A DNA stretch of 64,000 nucleotides from VRUE01 sp036265675 (GCA_036265675.1 DATAOP010000002.1:28632-92631), one strand, 5' to 3'. Numbered from the stretch's first letter, positions 9,009 to 19,144 are shown. Notes: generated from the sequence alone by a model not told the origin. A program made the numbers and translations.

Positions 9009-9530
9009 ATGGATGTCATCGAACGAGATCGAATGGCTCAGCTTCTCGACGCCGTGCGAGAAGTGGACGAGATCCCCGCACCCGAGGAGACCGAGGAGCG
9101 CAGCGGCCGTGCCTGGCTCGGCGTCCGCGGCCTCGGCGCGCTGGCCGTGCTGGCGGTGGGCATCGTCCATCTCCAGCAGTACCTGAAGCTCTACTCGGCG
9201 ATACCGACGATCGGAACCCTGTTCGTCCTCAACTTCGCCGGCGCGACCGCGATCGGGCTCGGCCTGCTGGCGCCGGTCGAACGGCTGCTTGGTCGTCGCC
9301 GGGGGAATCTGGCCCTGATCCTTCTCGCGCTGGCCGGAATCGGGCTCGCCGCGACCGCACTCGTCTTCCTGGCGATCGCCGAACAGACGCCGCTGTTCGG
9401 CTTCATGGAGCCGGGCTACGACCCGACGGCCATCCTCGTCGCTCGGATCGCCGAGGGATCCACCGTGGCGCTGCTCGGCGCCTACCTGGCCGCCCGGCTC
9501 GCCGGCGCGTCGGATCGCGGGTGGTGGTAG
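9009..9530 (+). CDS. Four-helix membrane protein, unknown function
   Basis: 173 residues with a GAAGGAGG ribosome-binding site upstream of ATG 9009. After a charged cytosolic N-terminus come four hydrophobic stretches at about residues 40-55, 65-87, 98-122 and 143-165. No enzyme motif is seen. It follows the SCO1-TlpA pair by 73 bp, so it may belong to the same transcript, but its role cannot be read from sequence. Confidence 0.65.
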   Translation: MDVIERDRMAQLLDAVREVDEIPAPEETEERSGRAWLGVRGLGALAVLAVGIVHLQQYLKLYSAIPTIGTLFVLNFAGATAIGLGLLAPVERLLGRRRGNLALILLALAGIGLAATALVFLAIAEQTPLFGFMEPGYDPTAILVARIAEGSTVALLGAYLAARLAGASDRGWW

Positions 9531-9572
9531 GCGACAGGTGACAGAGGCGGAGGAAACGGGGAATTTGGTGGT

Positions 9573-10364
9573 ATGAACGAGGCGATGGGCGAGATGGGAC
9601 CTGGGCTGAGCAACGAGGAGATGGCGGAGCTGACCGCGCTTGCCGATGGGACGCTTCCCGCCGACCGGCGCGCCGCGGTCGAAGCGCGCGTCGCCGCATC
9701 GCCGCAGCTCCAGGAGCACCTCGAGCGCCAGCGCCACTCGCTGGCGGCGACGAGCGCCCTGGCCGACGATCCGGTGCCGGACTCACTCCGCGCAGGTGTC
9801 GACGAGCACCGGCCGGCGCGAAGTACGGGCGGGCGTCGCAACTGGCTTCTGGCGCCGGGCCTGGCGGCGGGCGTCGCGGCGGTGGTGGCGGTTCTGATCG
9901 TGGCGTTCAGCGCCGGGCCCGCAGGCCCGACCGTGGCCGACGCGGCGCGGTTCGCCGGCCTGCCGCCCAGCGGCCCAGCCCCGCCACCCGCCGCGGGCAG
10001 CCGCACGGAGCTCGCGATCGGCGTCGAAGGCGTCAGCTTCCCGAACTTCCTGCATTCCCACGGCTGGCGCGCAACCGGCGTCCGCCACGGTCAGATCGAC
10101 GACCGCGACGCGACCGCGGTCTTCTATGCCAAGGGCGCACGGCGGGTCGTCTACGTGATCGTCGCCGGCTCCGGCCTGCCGCAGCCCTCGGATGCGACCC
10201 GCTCGACCCACGGCGGAGTCGAGTACAGGTCGCTGCAGATCGAAGGCAGGGCGGCGGTGACCTGGCGCCGGGCCGGGCACACCTGCGTGCTGATCGGCCA
10301 CGCCACGCCCGCGGAGCTGCTCAGCCTCGCCGCCTGGCAGGGCAACGGCGTCCTGCCCTACTGA
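9573..10364 (+). CDS. Anti-sigma factor-like membrane protein
   Basis: 263 residues. The N-terminal 75 residues resemble a zinc-less anti-sigma domain (LTALADGTLPADRRAAVEARVAAS, a pattern common in anti-ECF factors). One transmembrane segment follows at about 92-113 (LAAGVAAVVAVLIVAF), then a roughly 145-residue external domain. Its partner is presumably the ECF sigma gene encoded convergently at 10358-10855, with stop codons overlapping by 7 nt. That tail-to-tail layout is unusual, since sigma and anti-sigma are normally in tandem. Confidence 0.65.
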   Translation: MNEAMGEMGPGLSNEEMAELTALADGTLPADRRAAVEARVAASPQLQEHLERQRHSLAATSALADDPVPDSLRAGVDEHRPARSTGGRRNWLLAPGLAAGVAAVVAVLIVAFSAGPAGPTVADAARFAGLPPSGPAPPPAAGSRTELAIGVEGVSFPNFLHSHGWRATGVRHGQIDDRDATAVFYAKGARRVVYVIVAGSGLPQPSDATRSTHGGVEYRSLQIEGRAAVTWRRAGHTCVLIGHATPAELLSLAAWQGNGVLPY

Positions 10365-10855
10365 TCGCCGTCGCCCGCGAGGCGGCGCGCGACCCGGTCG
10401 CGCGCCCTGAACAGGCGGCTCGTGACGGTCCCCTCGGCGACCTTCAGCGTCCGCGCCGCCTCTCCGTATGAGAGGCCGGCGACGTCGACCGCGATCAGTG
10501 CATCGCGGAAATCGTCGGGAAGCTCGGCGATCGCGTCGTAGACCTGACGGATCTCGGCGGCCTCGGCCGGGTCCTCGCTCGACCTCGCCCCGGCGGAGAC
10601 CTCGTCGATCAGCGGCACCGTCACCGGCCGGCTGCTCGCCGCGCGGCTCTGACTGATCAACGTGTTCCGCATAGCGCGCAGCAGGTAGGCGAGCTCGTCC
10701 TGGCCGCGAAGGAAGCGCGGGCGGGCGAGAACCCTCGCGATCGTCTCCTGGACCAGGTCCTCGGCCTCCTCGCGGGACCGCGTCCAGGCGCGGGCGGCGC
10801 GGTAGAGCCGCGGCAGCACCTCGGCGACGCGATCGGGATCGAGCCGGCGCGGCAT
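10358..10855 (-). CDS. ECF-family RNA polymerase sigma factor
   Basis: 165 residues. Region 2 is recognised by REEAEDLVQETIARVL and ELAYLLRAMRNTLISQSR, and region 4 by AIAELPDDFRDALIAVDVAGLSYGEAARTL followed by KVAEGTVTSRLFRARDRV. Such factors direct transcription of envelope-stress regulons and are held by a membrane anti-sigma factor, here probably the convergent gene. Upstream, 84 bp separates it from the divergent PF03640-type lipoprotein gene, a likely target. Confidence 0.9.
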   Translation of the reverse strand: MPRRLDPDRVAEVLPRLYRAARAWTRSREEAEDLVQETIARVLARPRFLRGQDELAYLLRAMRNTLISQSRAASSRPVTVPLIDEVSAGARSSEDPAEAAEIRQVYDAIAELPDDFRDALIAVDVAGLSYGEAARTLKVAEGTVTSRLFRARDRVARRLAGDGDQ

Positions 10856-10872
10856 CAGCTGGGGCCCCGCCG

Positions 10873-10898
10873 GGAAGGAATCGGGGCACGGCGGCGTC
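10873..10898 (+). promoter_or_regulatory. Candidate ECF-type promoter
   Basis: GGAAG at 10873-10877, a 17-nt spacer, then CGTC at 10895-10898 fits the common GGAAC-N16/17-CGTC pattern of ECF promoters. It would place a start site about 30 bp before the lipoprotein gene. This is pattern recognition only. Confidence 0.3.
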
Positions 10899-10939
10899 CT
10901 TGAGGGGCAAAGGACAACCTCTGACTGAGGAGAACAGCG

Positions 10940-11464
10940 ATGAAGAAACTATTCACATTCGGGGTGGCGATCGCGATCGCCGTCGCGCTGGCCGCCTGTG
11001 GCGGCAGCAGCGGTGGCGGCTCCGCGACCGCTGCCTCGAGCGGCGGAGGCACCGTCTCGGTCGCCGAAATCGAAGGGGCGGGCAACGTCCTCGTCGATTC
11101 GAGCGGCCAGGCCCTCTACGCCTCCGAACAGGAGACGGCCGCCGGCAAGGTCCTCTGCACCGGCGCCTGCAACTCCTTCTGGCAGCCGCTCACGGTCAGC
11201 GGCGGCACACCCAGCGGCTCCGTTCCCGGCCAGCTGGGCGTCATGAAGCGCCCCGAAGGCTCGATGCAGGTCACGTTCGACGGCAAGCCCCTGTACACGT
11301 TCACACAGGACGGCCCCGAAGAAGTGACCGGCGACGGCTTCAAGGACGCCTTCGAAGGCGAACATTTCACCTGGCACGTGGTCAGCACCGGCGGTGGTTC
11401 CGCCCAGTCAAGTGAATCGAGCGAAGCCGCCAGCAGTGAATCCGGCGGCGGCTACTCCTACTAG
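10940..11464 (+). CDS. PF03640-type repeat lipoprotein
   Basis: 174 residues, with TGAGGAGAA upstream of the ATG. A lipoprotein signal with lipobox LAAC is followed by a Ser/Gly tether. Two repeats of the secreted-repeat family follow: GQALYASEQETAAGKVLCTG with NSFWQPLTV, and GKPLYTFTQDGPEEVTGDGF. The C-terminus is a Ser/Glu/Gly-rich tail. The function of the family is unknown. A paralogue lies at 3023-3601. Divergence from the ECF sigma gene suggests that factor controls it. Confidence 0.8.
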   Translation: MKKLFTFGVAIAIAVALAACGGSSGGGSATAASSGGGTVSVAEIEGAGNVLVDSSGQALYASEQETAAGKVLCTGACNSFWQPLTVSGGTPSGSVPGQLGVMKRPEGSMQVTFDGKPLYTFTQDGPEEVTGDGFKDAFEGEHFTWHVVSTGGGSAQSSESSEAASSESGGGYSY

Positions 11465-11479
11465 CCCTCACCCCGATAG

Positions 11480-11506
11480 CCCGGGGCTCAAGACCGGAGC
11501 CCCGGG
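11480..11506. terminator. Hairpin terminator
   Basis: CCCGGGGCTC at 11480-11489 pairs perfectly with GAGCCCCGGG at 11497-11506 around a 7-nt loop. It follows the lipoprotein stop codon by 15 bp and faces the remnant on the opposite strand. There is no T-run. Confidence 0.6.
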
Positions 11507-11509
11507 ACG

Positions 11510-11780
11510 TCAGGCGTCGACGACGGCGGCCAGGGCCGCCGCCACCCCGGGGTCGAACTGGGTGCGGTCATTCTCATCGTAGCCACGCCTTAGCTTGTAA
11601 TCCGTGTAGATCTGGGTGGCATAGTCCTGGAATCGCGCATCGGGTGCGCGAACCTTCTCGAACATGATCAGTGCGCCACCCCAGTGAAGACGTTCGTAGA
11701 TGCGGTCGATCAACGTCTGACGCACACTCGTGGGGTACGAACTGCACTGTGTAGTAACTGGTGACTGTTGATCTCGTCTC
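11510..11780 (-). pseudogene. Remnant of a CmoA-like methyltransferase
   Basis: Reading the minus strand, one frame gives VTSYYTVQFVPHE. After a frame change near 11727 a second frame gives RQTLIDRIYERLHWGGALIMF and then EKVRAPDARFQDYATQIY. Together these match the C-terminal part of SAM-dependent methyltransferases related to CmoA, where the phrase after the Tyr-Thr-Leu-Gln-Phe strand is R-Q-x-L-I-x-x-I-Y. The SAM-binding N-terminal half is missing and a stop codon lies upstream in the second frame. It lies directly downstream of an intact methyltransferase gene. Confidence 0.6.
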
Positions 11781-11794
11781 CCGCCTTGGCCATT

Positions 11795-12478
11795 CTATCT
11801 TCCCCTCACGCTCTCCCAGAGCCGACTCAGTCGAGCTCCCCCGCCGTCTGACGTTCCTTCCGTATAGGTCAGACCGAAGAAGCGAAAGCAACGTGCGACC
11901 TGGTCCTTCCACTCCGGCGACACACCAAAGGCGATGAGATTGCCAAGGGTTTCGTAGTCGTGGATGAACTTGTGTCGGGCCGGCGTGGACTCGGTCAGGG
12001 AATCGAAGAACGTCATGTTGTGCTCTCGCTGAACGTCGTCCACGATGATCAGCTTCGCATCCCGTGAAGCCTCGCGAATGATCTCCTGGCCGCGCTCGTT
12101 TCGCCGCCCGTCGCCGACCGGGCCGTCGATGAACACCAGCTCGTACGTTCGGTCGCCGATCAGCCGCTGTACTTCGGTGAACTCGTACCATCCGGTGGGA
12201 CCGGCGCCCTCCTCTAGGGGGACATGATGGACGTCATAGCCGGAAACGTTCATCAGTCTCAGATCGCTCAGGATCTTCTGATGCCATGCCTCCGATTGCT
12301 CGATCGTCAGGCCCGACTTGCCGAATCGGAATGCATAGTCGGCCAAAAATGTCGTGCTGCGGCCGCCGCCGAACTCCAGCACGCTCTCCGGCTGCAGCTT
12401 GACAAGCATCGCTGAGAACAGTGCCCAGAATGTGATTCCATTGGTCGCCCAAACGTCCTGCGGCTCTTCACTCTCCAT
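11795..12478 (-). CDS. Class I SAM-dependent methyltransferase-like protein
   Basis: 227 residues. Motif I reads VLEFGGGRSTTFLA, motif post-I TIEQSEAW, and a later strand reads ELVFIDGPVGDGRR then AKLIIVDDV, the pattern of Methyltransf_24-type enzymes that act on small molecules or sugars. The substrate is unknown. Codon choice and base composition are less G+C-rich than in the neighbouring genes, suggesting acquisition. A methyltransferase remnant lies immediately downstream and a tRNA-Asp gene about 1.5 kb upstream. Confidence 0.7.
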   Translation of the reverse strand: MESEEPQDVWATNGITFWALFSAMLVKLQPESVLEFGGGRSTTFLADYAFRFGKSGLTIEQSEAWHQKILSDLRLMNVSGYDVHHVPLEEGAGPTGWYEFTEVQRLIGDRTYELVFIDGPVGDGRRNERGQEIIREASRDAKLIIVDDVQREHNMTFFDSLTESTPARHKFIHDYETLGNLIAFGVSPEWKDQVARCFRFFGLTYTEGTSDGGGARLSRLWESVRGR

Positions 12479-12918
12479 GTGCCCGCTCCTTCCGGTCTCC
12501 CGCGTCTCTGAAGGCGCTTACGGTCGCGACGACAATGCGACGTCGGCAGAATAGTCGCGACCACTCCTCGTCGTCGGGCTCAGGACGTATGTATCACGTA
12601 GCGTGGCTTCGCGGATTCGCCTGCGCCGAAACGACAATGCTCAGTCCCATGCCACCCAACTGCGTCGAGGCGTGCGTTGTCGCGGCGGTGATCGCCTACC
12701 TGCGCCGGCGGTGGACGGCTCCCTGAGCCTGCCAGGCCAGAGAGCGCCGGGGTCGCTTCGCCCGGACCTGCCGCCGACCTGCCAGGTTTGCGGCAGACCT
12801 CAGAGCGGGGGTGCCCGTTTTCGGCCCTAACCCGGACGGCGACGCCACTAGTGCCAGCTATCATCTCTCGCCGCAGTCTTACGGGCGCTATCCCACTCCA
12901 AAAGACAAGGGGGCAAGC
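12479..12918. other. Intergenic stretch without a recognised gene
   Basis: About 440 bp between divergent genes. Only short open frames without family resemblance are present. The last 20 bp hold the ACAAGGGGG ribosome-binding site of the TIG/PASTA gene. Promoters for both flanking genes must lie here, but none is clear. Confidence 0.5.
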
Positions 12919-14096
<1,178 letters not shown>

Positions 14097-14158
14097 GAGG
14101 GATGGGCGGCAGCCGCCCGGCCGGTGATTATCTCAGGGTCGCGCGCTCGGTGGGAGGC

Positions 14159-15439
14159 TCAGGGAGCGGATCCGGGATCAATCTCGTAGCCCCTGGCCGG
14201 GAGCGATGCCGAGAGCGGTCGGTGCGGCGCCAATTGGGCGCGGCTGGCCGCCGCACCGCGCCCTCGCTTCGCCCGGCGTCCCGCCCAGAGCGGGCTCACC
14301 GGTTCGAAGGTGAGAAGTTCGCGCCAGGTCGTCTGGCCGATCACGCCGTCGGCCGGCAGCGCCTGTTCTGCCTGGAAGGCCCGCACGGCGGCGGTCGTCA
14401 GCTTCCCGTAGACCCCGGTGATCGGCAGCCGCAGCCGGCCGGCGCCACGCAGGTGCATCTGCGCCCAGACGACGATGTCGCCGCGGCTGCCCCGCTTGAG
14501 AACCGGGTTGGTGACGATCGGCCGGTAGCCGAAGACCGGGCCGACCAGTCGGGCGCCGAGCGCGCCCCAGCCGCGGGAGTTTGTTTCGTGCCAGGCCCAC
14601 CAGCTCACCTCCTGGCCGCCGTAGTTCTCGGCGAAGCGGCGGAAGCGGATGATTTCCCGTCGTGCCGGCGACATGTAGGTCTGGCCGAGCGGGTACAGGG
14701 GACGGTCCCAGAGCCGGTTGAAGAGATAGGTGTGCTCGTAGACGCCGCGGACCGAGGTCCCGATCGCCTTCCAGTACATCTGGGGCTGGTTGTACTGGGC
14801 GCCGCCGGGAGCGAAGAAGGCCGAGTACGGGAAGGCCGGGTGGTAGTCGACGTACGGGAAGGCCGCGAGTGCGATCGGGTATTCGGTGCCGACCCTGGCG
14901 CGGAGGGCGCGCATATAGCGTTCCGCCGCCGCGTACTTGCCTTCGTACTGGCCCTCGGCGTCGATCACGAAGCAATCGGCGCCGCGCTTGATCGCCGCCG
15001 CCGCGACTCTGGCCTCGGCGACCGGGGAGTCGCCGTAGACGAAGGCCCAGGCGCAGACGCTCAGCCCCGCGGCATGGAGCCGATCGACAAGCGAGCTGCT
15101 GAACTGGCTCCAGTAGCTGCCACCGTCGCCGGACTTGATGTAGAGGGTGCCGATCCCGTAGCGCTTGGCGCGGGCAGCGATTCGCGCCGGGTTGCCGCCT
15201 TCGGTCCGGTCGACGTACCAGATCCACATCCCCTCGCGGTCGAACGCGGTCGCCGCCGGGGCCGGAGCCGGGGCGGTCGTCGGTGGAGCCGGGCTTTCCA
15301 ACGCGGACGTGCGTGGACCGGCGCCGCCGGTCGAAGCCTGGGCGGTCGCGGGGGCGATCAGAGCCATCGCGAGGACGATCGCCAGGAGCACCTGCGTGCT
15401 GCTGACCCTCACATTCGCTGTAAACACGGCATCGGCCAT
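14159..15439 (-). CDS. Secreted glycoside-hydrolase-like protein with peptidoglycan-binding domain
   Basis: 426 residues from ATG 15437-15439, which gives a signal peptide ending near TAQAST. An Ala/Pro-rich linker leads to a TIM-barrel-like domain at about 75-330 (GMWIWYVDRTEGGNPARIAA, GIGTLYIKSGDGGSYW, CFVIDAEGQYEGKY, PYVDYHPAFPYSAF, PQMYWKA), resembling GH25-like or DUF1906-like glycosidases. The C-terminal 80 residues match PG_binding_1 (LKRGSRGDIVVWAQMHLRG, GVYGKLTTAAVRAFQAEQ). It probably acts on or attaches to the cell wall. The divergent start of the deacetylase is only 25 bp away. Confidence 0.75.
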   Translation of the reverse strand: MADAVFTANVRVSSTQVLLAIVLAMALIAPATAQASTGGAGPRTSALESPAPPTTAPAPAPAATAFDREGMWIWYVDRTEGGNPARIAARAKRYGIGTLYIKSGDGGSYWSQFSSSLVDRLHAAGLSVCAWAFVYGDSPVAEARVAAAAIKRGADCFVIDAEGQYEGKYAAAERYMRALRARVGTEYPIALAAFPYVDYHPAFPYSAFFAPGGAQYNQPQMYWKAIGTSVRGVYEHTYLFNRLWDRPLYPLGQTYMSPARREIIRFRRFAENYGGQEVSWWAWHETNSRGWGALGARLVGPVFGYRPIVTNPVLKRGSRGDIVVWAQMHLRGAGRLRLPITGVYGKLTTAAVRAFQAEQALPADGVIGQTTWRELLTFEPVSPLWAGRRAKRGRGAAASRAQLAPHRPLSASLPARGYEIDPGSAP

Positions 15440-15464
15440 GGGGTGCGGTCGAGCCGGGCCTAGT

Positions 15465-16691
15465 ATGGAGGTGTCGACCACGATCGGACTTCCGGTCCCG
15501 CTGATACGCCGCTCTCGCAAGATCCTTTGCATTTCTGCCCTCTTCGGCGCCGCGCTCCTCACCGGCGCGCTCGGGGCCGCCCCCGCCGAGGCTCGGGCCG
15601 CGGATTCCGCGAGCCAGGGATCCGACCTGATCGAAGCGGGCATTTCGCAGGCCGGTGACCGCCTGATCCTGACCGTCAACACCGCGCGCCCGTTGCCGCT
15701 GGCGCGACTGGATCGGCTACCGGCCTCCGGCCACGCGACGAGGTTCCTTTGCTTCTCCCTGCGGGCGCTGCACAGGCGCGGCACCAAAGAGCTCTGTGCC
15801 GGCGGACGGAGCCATGCCCACCTGCGGGTCGGCGTCACCCTCTTCAACGCCGCAGGGAAGGCTGTCGGCAGCCGCACCGTCGCCGCCCGCGTCACCCGTC
15901 CGAGCCCGTCTAAGCTCGCGGTCGCCCTGCCGCCGGCCCGGGCCGGCCTCGCCCCCCATCGCTATCGCTGGCGGGTCGTAGAGAGCCGCGGCGGCTGCAG
16001 CAGCTGCGAGGCGAGCCTCCCCTCCTCGGGCGCGCGGCTGTTCCGCCTGCGCCCGGTCCGGGTTGTCGGCTGCACCGGCGGCGGCGACGGCCTGGTCACC
16101 AATGGGCCACGCGGCCACAGGGTCGTCGCCCTCACCTTCGACGACGGGCCCAGCCCCTACACCGAAGCCTTCGCCGACGTGCTCCGCGACGAGCACGTCC
16201 ACGCGACCTTCTTCGAGATCGGCCAGGAGATCGCCGGCCGGGAGGCGACGATGCGGCGCCTGCTCCGCGAAGGCAACGAGATCGGCAACCACACCACCCA
16301 CCACCAGGCCTTTCCGGGCTACGCCGACCTCCTCACGACAAGCGGCCTGATCGAGTCCGCGACCCATTTCCGGCCCTGCCTCTTCCGGCCGCCGGGCGGG
16401 GCCGTCGACGCCGCCGTGATCGACTCCGCCGCCCGGGCCAGGATGTCGACGGTGACCTGGGACGTCGACCCGAGCGACTGGTCGACCCCGGGCAGCGACG
16501 CCGTCTACGCCCGCGTCGTCGGCGCCGTCCGCCCGGGCTCGATTGTCCTCATGCACGACGGCGGCGGCACCCGCGCCGACACCCTCGCGGCGCTGCCGCG
16601 GATCATCGAGACGCTGCGCGGCCGCGGCTACCGCTTCGCAACCGTCACCGAGCTGCTCGGCCACAGATTGATCTACAGGCCATACGGTTAG
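15465..16691 (+). CDS. Secreted polysaccharide deacetylase (NodB-type)
   Basis: 408 residues. A signal peptide (CISALFGAALLTGALGAAPA) is followed by about 170 residues of a beta-rich region of unknown type, and then the NodB domain. All five catalytic motifs are seen: TFDDGPSP, the zinc-binding HTTHH, RPPGG, DVDPSDW and LMHDGGG. The enzyme should remove N- or O-acetyl groups from peptidoglycan or another surface glycan. It lies divergently from a peptidoglycan-binding glycosidase-like gene, suggesting joint action on the wall. Confidence 0.88.
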   Translation: MEVSTTIGLPVPLIRRSRKILCISALFGAALLTGALGAAPAEARAADSASQGSDLIEAGISQAGDRLILTVNTARPLPLARLDRLPASGHATRFLCFSLRALHRRGTKELCAGGRSHAHLRVGVTLFNAAGKAVGSRTVAARVTRPSPSKLAVALPPARAGLAPHRYRWRVVESRGGCSSCEASLPSSGARLFRLRPVRVVGCTGGGDGLVTNGPRGHRVVALTFDDGPSPYTEAFADVLRDEHVHATFFEIGQEIAGREATMRRLLREGNEIGNHTTHHQAFPGYADLLTTSGLIESATHFRPCLFRPPGGAVDAAVIDSAARARMSTVTWDVDPSDWSTPGSDAVYARVVGAVRPGSIVLMHDGGGTRADTLAALPRIIETLRGRGYRFATVTELLGHRLIYRPYG

Positions 16692-16720
16692 GAGAGGCCG
16701 AACGAAGGAGGAGCGCAAAA

Positions 16721-17467
16721 TTGTTCGTCGAGAGGACCGAGAACCCGCAGTGGCTGTCGAACGCGTACCTGGTCGCCGACGAGGAGTCGGGGAAGGGCGT
16801 CCTGATCGACGGCAACGACGTCCTCGAGCCGCTGCTCGAAAGGGCCGAGCGCGATGGGATCGAGATCACCCACATCCTCATCACCCATCCCCATGCCGAT
16901 CACGTCGCCGGCCTCGCGGCCGCCCGCGAGCGGCTCGGCGGTCCGCCGCTCGTCGCCCATCCCGACGCAGCGGCCGAGGTCGAGGAAGAGGTCGCGGAGC
17001 TGATCGAGGATGGCGGCAAGCTCTCCAGCGGCGGCCTCGAGATCGAGGCGATCTCGACCCCCGGCCATGCCGCCGGCCACCTCGCCTTCCTCGTCGACGG
17101 CGGCGACGTGTTCACCGCCGACGTCCTCTTCAAGGGCACCGTCGGGGGGACGATGGCCCCAGGGGCAAGTGGGCTCGACGACCTCAGGACCTCGGTGATG
17201 CGATTGATGGAGCTGCCCGCCGACACCGCCGTCCATCCCGGTCACCGCGAGCCGACGACGATCGGCGCCGAGCTCGCGGAGAACCCGTTCATCCGCGTCT
17301 GGCGCGGGGTCGATGAGCTCGGCGAGGAGCAGTGCACAGTCTGGGGACGCGACGCGACGCTGCTGCTCTGGGCCCCCGACTACGACGGCGGCAACAAGGC
17401 CTGGGTCCGGTTCGCCGACAGCGGCGAGGAGGCCATCGTCGGCGGCTCGCAAGTCGACCGCGGCTGA
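16721..17467 (+). CDS. MBL-fold metallo-hydrolase (glyoxalase II-like)
   Basis: 248 residues from a TTG start, chosen because AAGGAGG lies 9 bp upstream and no in-frame ATG is near. The metal-binding motifs are THPHADH, TPGHAAGH, FTADVLF (bridging Asp) and HPGH. This is the hydroxyacylglutathione-hydrolase type of the metallo-beta-lactamase superfamily. The C-terminal 60 residues (VWGRDATLLLWAPDYDGG onward) form an extra domain whose role is unknown. It follows the deacetylase gene by 29 bp. Confidence 0.82.
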   Translation: MFVERTENPQWLSNAYLVADEESGKGVLIDGNDVLEPLLERAERDGIEITHILITHPHADHVAGLAAARERLGGPPLVAHPDAAAEVEEEVAELIEDGGKLSSGGLEIEAISTPGHAAGHLAFLVDGGDVFTADVLFKGTVGGTMAPGASGLDDLRTSVMRLMELPADTAVHPGHREPTTIGAELAENPFIRVWRGVDELGEEQCTVWGRDATLLLWAPDYDGGNKAWVRFADSGEEAIVGGSQVDRG

Positions 17468-17526
17468 GCCGTTCTTTCTTTGGGAGAGCTCAAACCCGTT
17501 CTCAACCTTTAGTCCATTGGACGCAT

Positions 17527-19131
17527 ATGCGATGGGAACTCGGGGGACTTTTACAGAGACTCCCTCACCCAATGCCAGCGGCCGACATCCAGAGCTTCTT
17601 CTTCGACTGGTACCCGATCTTCGGGGTCTTCTTCATGTCGGCCCTGCTTATCGTCTTCGTCACGCTCCTGCGCGGGACGCTCGGCGCGACCAAACCTGAG
17701 ACGGTCAAGGCGAGCAAGACCAAGCCCGTCCTCTGGGACGAGGTCCAGGGCGTCGACGCGGCCAAGGACGAGCTCCTGGACGTCGCCGCCTGGCTCCGCG
17801 ACCCCGACCGGTTCGCTGCGCTCGGCGCGCAGCCGCCGCGCGGCGTCCTCCTCTTCGGCCCTCCCGGCACCGGCAAGACGATGCTCGCGCGCGCCGTCGC
17901 CGCCCAGGCCGGGGTCGACTTCTTCTCCGCCTCGGGCTCGAGCTTCGTCGAGATGTTCGTCGGCCGCGGCGCGGCGCGGATCAGGCGCCTGTTCAAGGAG
18001 GCGCGGAAGTCGGGTCGCGCTGTGATCTTCATCGACGAGCTCGACGCGATCGGCGGCGCCCGCAGCAGCAGCGGCGGCGACGGCGGCACCAGCGAGCGCG
18101 AGCAGGCCCTCAACCAGCTGCTGGTCGAGCTCGACGGGTTCGAGCGCGACCCAGGGACCGTGATCGTGATCGCGGCCTCGAACCACGTCGAGAAGCTCGA
18201 CCGCGCCCTGCTCCGCCCCGGCCGCTTCGACCGCCAGGTCCTGGTCGCGCCCCCCGACCGTGAGGGGCGCGAGGCGATCCTCCGCGCCCACTCGAAAGGC
18301 AAGCCGCTGGGGCCCGACCTCGACCTCACCGACGTCGCCCGCAAGACGACCGGGATGACCGGTGCCCAGCTCGCCAACGCCCTCAACGAGGCGGCGATCA
18401 TCGCCGGCCGCGCCGGGCGCGAATGGATCGCCCGTGTCGACCTCGACGAGGCGTTGCTCCGCCAATCGGTCGGCTCGCAGCAGGCCCGCCGCCTGAACCA
18501 GAAGGAGCGCCGCATCGTCGCCTACCACGAGGCCGGGCACGCGCTCTGCCGTCGCCTGCTCGGGCTTGACCCGCCGGAGATCCTCAGCATCGTCCCGCGT
18601 GGGCCGGCGCTCGGGTTCGTCGGCCACTCGCCCCAGGAGGACACCTACCTGCGCTCCCGCGAGGAGCTGCTCGACGAGATCGTGACGCTGCTGGGTGGCC
18701 GCGCCGCCGAGGAGGAGGTCTTCGACGCGTCGTTCTCCGGCGCCGTCGATGACCTGCAGCGGGTGCACGCGGTCTGCAACCAGATGGTCTCCGAGTTCGG
18801 GATGGGGGTCTCCCTCGACGCCGACGGCGCGCCGCCGATCGCGCTTCCGACCGGCGACTACGCGCTCTCAGACCGGACCCGGCGCGACGTCGACATGGCG
18901 GCGATGACGCTCGCCCGCGAGGCGCACCGGCGGGCCCGGGCGCTGCTGGCCGCCAACCGCGACTGCCTCGACGACCTCGCCGCCAACGCGCTCGAGCGCG
19001 AGACGCTGACCCGCGAGGACCTCGACGAGATCTTCGCCGCGCACGAACTGCAAGACTTGCCTCCGGCGCCGTCGCTGGCCGCCTCGGCGACCGCACTCGT
19101 GGTTGCAGCCGAAGCGCCGGCCGCCGAGTAG
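17527..19131 (+). CDS. Short FtsH-like AAA+ zinc protease
   Basis: 534 residues from ATG 17527; ATG 17572 (MPAADIQ) is equally possible and neither has a clear ribosome-binding site. There is one transmembrane segment (YPIFGVFFMSALLIVFVTLL), then the AAA+ domain with Walker A GPPGTGKT, Walker B VIFIDELDAIGG and the FVEMFVG pore loop. The M41 protease domain carries HEAGH. Normal FtsH has two transmembrane helices flanking a periplasmic domain; here the second helix and that domain are absent. It is probably a paralogue of a full-length FtsH elsewhere. Confidence 0.85.
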   Translation: MRWELGGLLQRLPHPMPAADIQSFFFDWYPIFGVFFMSALLIVFVTLLRGTLGATKPETVKASKTKPVLWDEVQGVDAAKDELLDVAAWLRDPDRFAALGAQPPRGVLLFGPPGTGKTMLARAVAAQAGVDFFSASGSSFVEMFVGRGAARIRRLFKEARKSGRAVIFIDELDAIGGARSSSGGDGGTSEREQALNQLLVELDGFERDPGTVIVIAASNHVEKLDRALLRPGRFDRQVLVAPPDREGREAILRAHSKGKPLGPDLDLTDVARKTTGMTGAQLANALNEAAIIAGRAGREWIARVDLDEALLRQSVGSQQARRLNQKERRIVAYHEAGHALCRRLLGLDPPEILSIVPRGPALGFVGHSPQEDTYLRSREELLDEIVTLLGGRAAEEEVFDASFSGAVDDLQRVHAVCNQMVSEFGMGVSLDADGAPPIALPTGDYALSDRTRRDVDMAAMTLAREAHRRARALLAANRDCLDDLAANALERETLTREDLDEIFAAHELQDLPPAPSLAASATALVVAAEAPAAE

Positions 19132-19144
19132 CATCCCGGCCGAG

